The notes under the pieces were generated by a model. That model was given only the letters and a program-made list of their open reading frames with translations, had not been told where the DNA came from and ran no database searches. A stretch of 36,285 nucleotides of DNA from Deltaproteobacteria bacterium (GTDB taxonomy: Bacteria > Desulfobacterota > DSM-4660 > Desulfatiglandales > Desulfatiglandaceae): NCBI GenBank assembly GCA_029933075.1, contig JAOZOW010000018.1, positions 1-36,285 of the forward strand, written 5' to 3'. Shown here piece after piece: positions 33,961 to 36,285 of this stretch (position 1 is its first letter; each line of letters opens with the position of its first letter). A program made the position numbers and the translations under genes.

Positions 33961-34680
33961 ATGCTACCGAATTTCCAAAGAACCTGCCGGTTGAGCGCTC
34001 TCCTTCTCCCTGTACTCATACTCCTCGCTGGGGGCATGGTCGCCCAGGGCGCACAGGGGGATAAGAGGCCTGTCATTGAAGTCAGACCGAAGAGTCATAC
34101 TTTTCCGCCCGTATTTGAAGGTGAAGCGCTTTCCTACGCCTTTACCGTATTGAACAAAGGAGAGACAGATCTCCATATCAAAAAAGTGACACATGCCTGA
34201 GGCTGCTTCGTGGCCCGCTATGACAGGGTCATACCTCCGGGCGGGAGGGGAAAGGTCACCTTCAGCATCGATACCGGCACGGTCAGGGGAGAGTTCGAGA
34301 AAAAGGCCGCAATCTGGTCCGACGACCCTGAAAATGGTGTCCTGACCTTGATCCTCAAGGGCCAGGTGAAGCCGCATATCCTGATAGAGCCGGGCGGCTA
34401 TGTCTCACTGTGGGGCGTGAAGGGCAGGGTGCCGCAGGAGAGCCTCACTATCATAAACAACCACAAGGAGCCCCTGAAGATAACGGGCATTGATCATGAC
34501 CTGGAAGGAAAGATCAGGTGGCGACTTGAGGAGATCATACCCGGGTACAGGTATCGGCTGAAAGTGGAAGACATATCCGGGAGGGCAGGGGAGTACGCCG
34601 GGCATCTCATCGTACGCACTGACAACCCCCGAAAGCCCAGGCTGGTGATCATCGTCAACGCCACCGTAAACCCATACTAA
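33961..34680 (+). CDS. Exported DUF1573-family protein, probable selenoprotein (UGA at codon 80)
   Basis: Read through one TGA, the frame encodes 239 residues. Residues 1-28 are a signal peptide (RLSALLLPVLILLAGGMVAQG). Residues about 44-138 match the DUF1573 immunoglobulin-like domain: FEGEALSYAFTVLNKGETDLHIKKVTHA, then TGA at 34198-34200, then GCFVARYDRVIPPGGRGKV and GEFEKKAAIWSDDPENG. The family carries CGC at this place, so TGA replaces the first Cys (U-G-C). The frame stays open for 159 more codons with family-like sequence, and a SECIS-like hairpin follows. An unselected nonsense mutation is the alternative. The function of the family is unknown; a periplasmic thiol/selenol redox role is a guess. 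ATG at 33961 follows GGAGGGGG. The stop overlaps that of the convergent abfD by 3 bases. Confidence 0.78.
34201..34245 (+). promoter_or_regulatory. SECIS-like hairpin downstream of the in-frame UGA
   Basis: TATGAC (34219-34224) and GTCATA (34228-34233) form a perfect 6-bp upper stem with loop AGG (34225-34227); CCCGC (34214-34218) can pair with GCGGG (34241-34245) as a lower stem with a bulge. The loop starts 25 bases after the UGA and has G in its second position, within the known bacterial SECIS pattern (loop about 16-37 bases away, G in the first two loop positions). Confidence 0.65.
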
Positions 34681-36128
34681 CCTTTCTGCGGGATCCCCAT
34701 CAGTGCCTTGGCCAGTTTGATCTTTTTTTCCAGCTCTCCTTCCCTCAGGATCATGATCCTCTGTGCCTGGGGCGAGCCTGCTCCGTGCATGGATTCGACC
34801 AGGGCCGTGCTCCCGGTCATGGCCTCGATAAGGCGTGAGATCTTCATCCGGTGCTCGGTGGGGATCCCCGCCACCCCCGAGAAATACTTCCTCACGAGAT
34901 GACCCACCTCTTCGCTCTCCAGGTCGTACTGGCTCGGGAGGGTGGCGAGAAGCCCCCCTGCAAGATCCACGGCCAGGCGGGCTACCTCGAAGTGGAAACG
35001 GGTCACGTTCTGCTTGCATACGTTGGCGAGCATTGTATCCACCATATAAGCGCCCGAGGGGGTGGGCCACCCCTCCGCGGAGCAGGCAATGGAGGAGCTG
35101 TAGAGGGTTTCGTTCAGGTGGATCATTTCCGTGATCTTGTCCTTTACATGGGAGGCCTTGGAGGTGCCCTGTATCTGGGTGAGATAGCTCACGGCACCGG
35201 TCAGTACATCCATCAGCCCCGTCTTGCAGGCCCCGTAATTGGCCCGATGATGGGCGGCAAAGCGATATACCAGGGTGCCGGTGAACTCTGTCTCGCCGTC
35301 CATGAAGACCCTCTCTTTGGGCACGAACACATCCTCGAATGCGATGACCGCTTCCCCGCCCACGGCCCCGAAAGAGGGCGTGCCCGAATCGATGCGCTCC
35401 TTTTTGTCGCGACGGTCGTCACTTGCCTGACGGCCGAATATCATCGTGACCCCGGGGGCGTCCACCGGCACCGCGCAGACAAGGGCGTAGTCTCTTGCGT
35501 CCTCGCGCATGGCCGAGGTGGGCATTATCAGTATTTCGTGCGAGTTTACCCCTCCTGTCATATGGAGCTTCGCCCCCCGGATGACAATGCCGTCATCCCT
35601 TCGCTCCGCCACATGAACGTACTGGTCGGGGTCGGGCTGGTCCGCAGGTCCCTTGGAACGGTCCCCTTTTGGGTCGGTCATGGCGCCTACCACCATCAGG
35701 TTCTCATCCTGGATGTGCATTAGCCAATCCTTAAAGCGGTCCAGATAGCTGGTCCCATGTTTTTCGTCTATCTCGTAGGCTACGGAGTAGACCGCATTGA
35801 TGCCGTCGCACCCGACGCAGCGCTGGAAGCATGTGCCCGTCTTCTGCCCCAGCACCCGGAGGAGCTTGATCTTCTTTATCAGGTCATCCACGCCCTGGTG
35901 CACATGGGTGAAACGACTGATGGTCCTGCCCGTCAGGTGAGAGGTGGCGGTGGCAAGTTCGCGATGCTCATGGTCGCTTGCCAGGGCATAAGTCATGGCC
36001 GCGGCACGGACATGCGGCGCCGTGGCAGGATGCCTTGTGACATCCTCGATTCTCTTTCCCTTAAAATAGACCACGGGCTTGATCTTTCTCAGACTCTCCA
36101 TATATTCGGCGCCGTTTTTCAATTTCAT
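34677..36128 (-). CDS. abfD: 4-hydroxybutyryl-CoA dehydratase / vinylacetyl-CoA delta-isomerase, paralogue 3
   Basis: A 483-residue AbfD-family enzyme, closest in the window to paralogue 1 (same length; shared blocks HQGVDDLIKKI with one difference, GAGSPQAQ, VNSHE). All cluster and active-site positions are kept: Cys100 and Cys104 (CFQRC), His294, Tyr298, Cys301 and Lys302 (HHRANYGACK), Glu259 (GGEAVIAF) and Glu445 (ESMHGAGSPQAQ). It should therefore convert 4-hydroxybutyryl-CoA or a close analogue to an enoyl-CoA. ATG at 36128 has AAAGGA 8 bases upstream; a longer frame to 36212 would run through the predicted promoter. Monocistronic as far as seen, converging with the selenoprotein gene. 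Confidence 0.92.
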   Translation of the reverse strand: MKLKNGAEYMESLRKIKPVVYFKGKRIEDVTRHPATAPHVRAAAMTYALASDHEHRELATATSHLTGRTISRFTHVHQGVDDLIKKIKLLRVLGQKTGTCFQRCVGCDGINAVYSVAYEIDEKHGTSYLDRFKDWLMHIQDENLMVVGAMTDPKGDRSKGPADQPDPDQYVHVAERRDDGIVIRGAKLHMTGGVNSHEILIMPTSAMREDARDYALVCAVPVDAPGVTMIFGRQASDDRRDKKERIDSGTPSFGAVGGEAVIAFEDVFVPKERVFMDGETEFTGTLVYRFAAHHRANYGACKTGLMDVLTGAVSYLTQIQGTSKASHVKDKITEMIHLNETLYSSSIACSAEGWPTPSGAYMVDTMLANVCKQNVTRFHFEVARLAVDLAGGLLATLPSQYDLESEEVGHLVRKYFSGVAGIPTEHRMKISRLIEAMTGSTALVESMHGAGSPQAQRIMILREGELEKKIKLAKALMGIPQKG

Positions 36129-36183
36129 GATATAATCCTTTCTTTGATAATTGCTCCTGATTTTCACCCTTCTCTTGTCACCA

Positions 36184-36212
36184 TTTATAGAACCTTTACT
36201 CATTCTTGGCAA
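36184..36212 (-). promoter_or_regulatory. Predicted sigma-70 promoter of abfD paralogue 3
   Basis: On the minus strand TTGCCA (36207-36212), exactly 17 bases, TATAAA (36184-36189). Leader about 50 bases. The last part of the window (36213-36285) shows no gene. Confidence 0.5.
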
Positions 36213-36285
36213 CTTTCATCATTTCCCCTAACGGGCCTTGCTCAATCACCCTTCCATATACCGTTTGACTCCGCCTCGCCCCATT

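Noticed and set aside
33961-34200. DUF1573 gene as a simple nonsense pseudogene
   Set aside because: The TGA is exactly at the conserved Cys, the rest of the frame is undamaged and a SECIS-like hairpin follows. Not excluded, but less likely than selenocysteine.

Overview
The window reads as a chromosomal piece of an anaerobic, moderately GC-rich bacterium, most likely a Desulfobacterota (former Deltaproteobacteria) fatty-acid oxidiser of the syntrophic or sulfate-reducing kind. This is inferred from gene content: a three-subunit succinate dehydrogenase/fumarate reductase with a single cytochrome b, class I fumarase, split methylmalonyl-CoA mutase, a biotin-less carboxyltransferase subunit, an ABC importer linked to an acyl-CoA ligase, electron-transfer flavoprotein (ETF), three oxygen-sensitive 4-hydroxybutyryl-CoA dehydratase-family proteins and a probable selenoprotein. 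No rRNA, tRNA or CRISPR array was seen.

Layout. (1) 1-4054: a palindrome and copy A of a dispersed repeat, then a minus-strand operon tetR-acd-etfB-etfA with a predicted promoter and a 20-bp TetR-type operator in front. (2) 4154-12298: response regulator and crotonase (+), a long nested inverted repeat, an iron alcohol dehydrogenase remnant with its middle deleted, AbfD paralogue 1 (+), a small conserved gene (-), a membrane PAS hybrid histidine kinase (+) and divergent AbfD paralogue 2 (-). Copy B of the repeat (12.3-12.5 kb) closes this block, so two copies bracket about 12 kb of accessory-looking genes. (3) 12601-20888, minus strand: tetR, acyl-CoA ligase, livG, livH, livM, livK, livF, a carboxylic-acid import and activation module. 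(4) 20953-33008, minus strand: carboxyltransferase (PycB/5S type), sucC, sucD, mdh, sdhC, sdhA, sdhB, fumarase, mutase large subunit, mutase B12 subunit. (5) 33198-34680: a divergent promoter region with a 39-bp inverted repeat, then an isochorismatase-family hydrolase and a DUF1573 lipoprotein-like or exported protein with an in-frame TGA. (6) 34677-36128: AbfD paralogue 3 (-).

How it fits together. Block 4 encodes the central methylmalonyl-CoA route: methylmalonyl-CoA, succinyl-CoA, succinate, fumarate, malate, oxaloacetate, then pyruvate, in either direction. Epimerase and the biotin carrier are not in the window. Block 3 would bring in and activate a carboxylic acid. Acd/EtfBA and the crotonase would do beta-oxidation type steps, and the AbfD proteins would link 4-hydroxybutyryl-CoA to crotonyl-CoA. 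The alcohol dehydrogenase remnant directly before abfD looks like a decayed 4-hydroxybutyrate dehydrogenase.

Most notable: the exported DUF1573 protein has TGA exactly where the family has the first Cys of a CGC motif, the frame stays open to the end, and a bacterial SECIS-like hairpin follows at the right distance. This is a strong selenocysteine candidate that automatic annotation would split in two.
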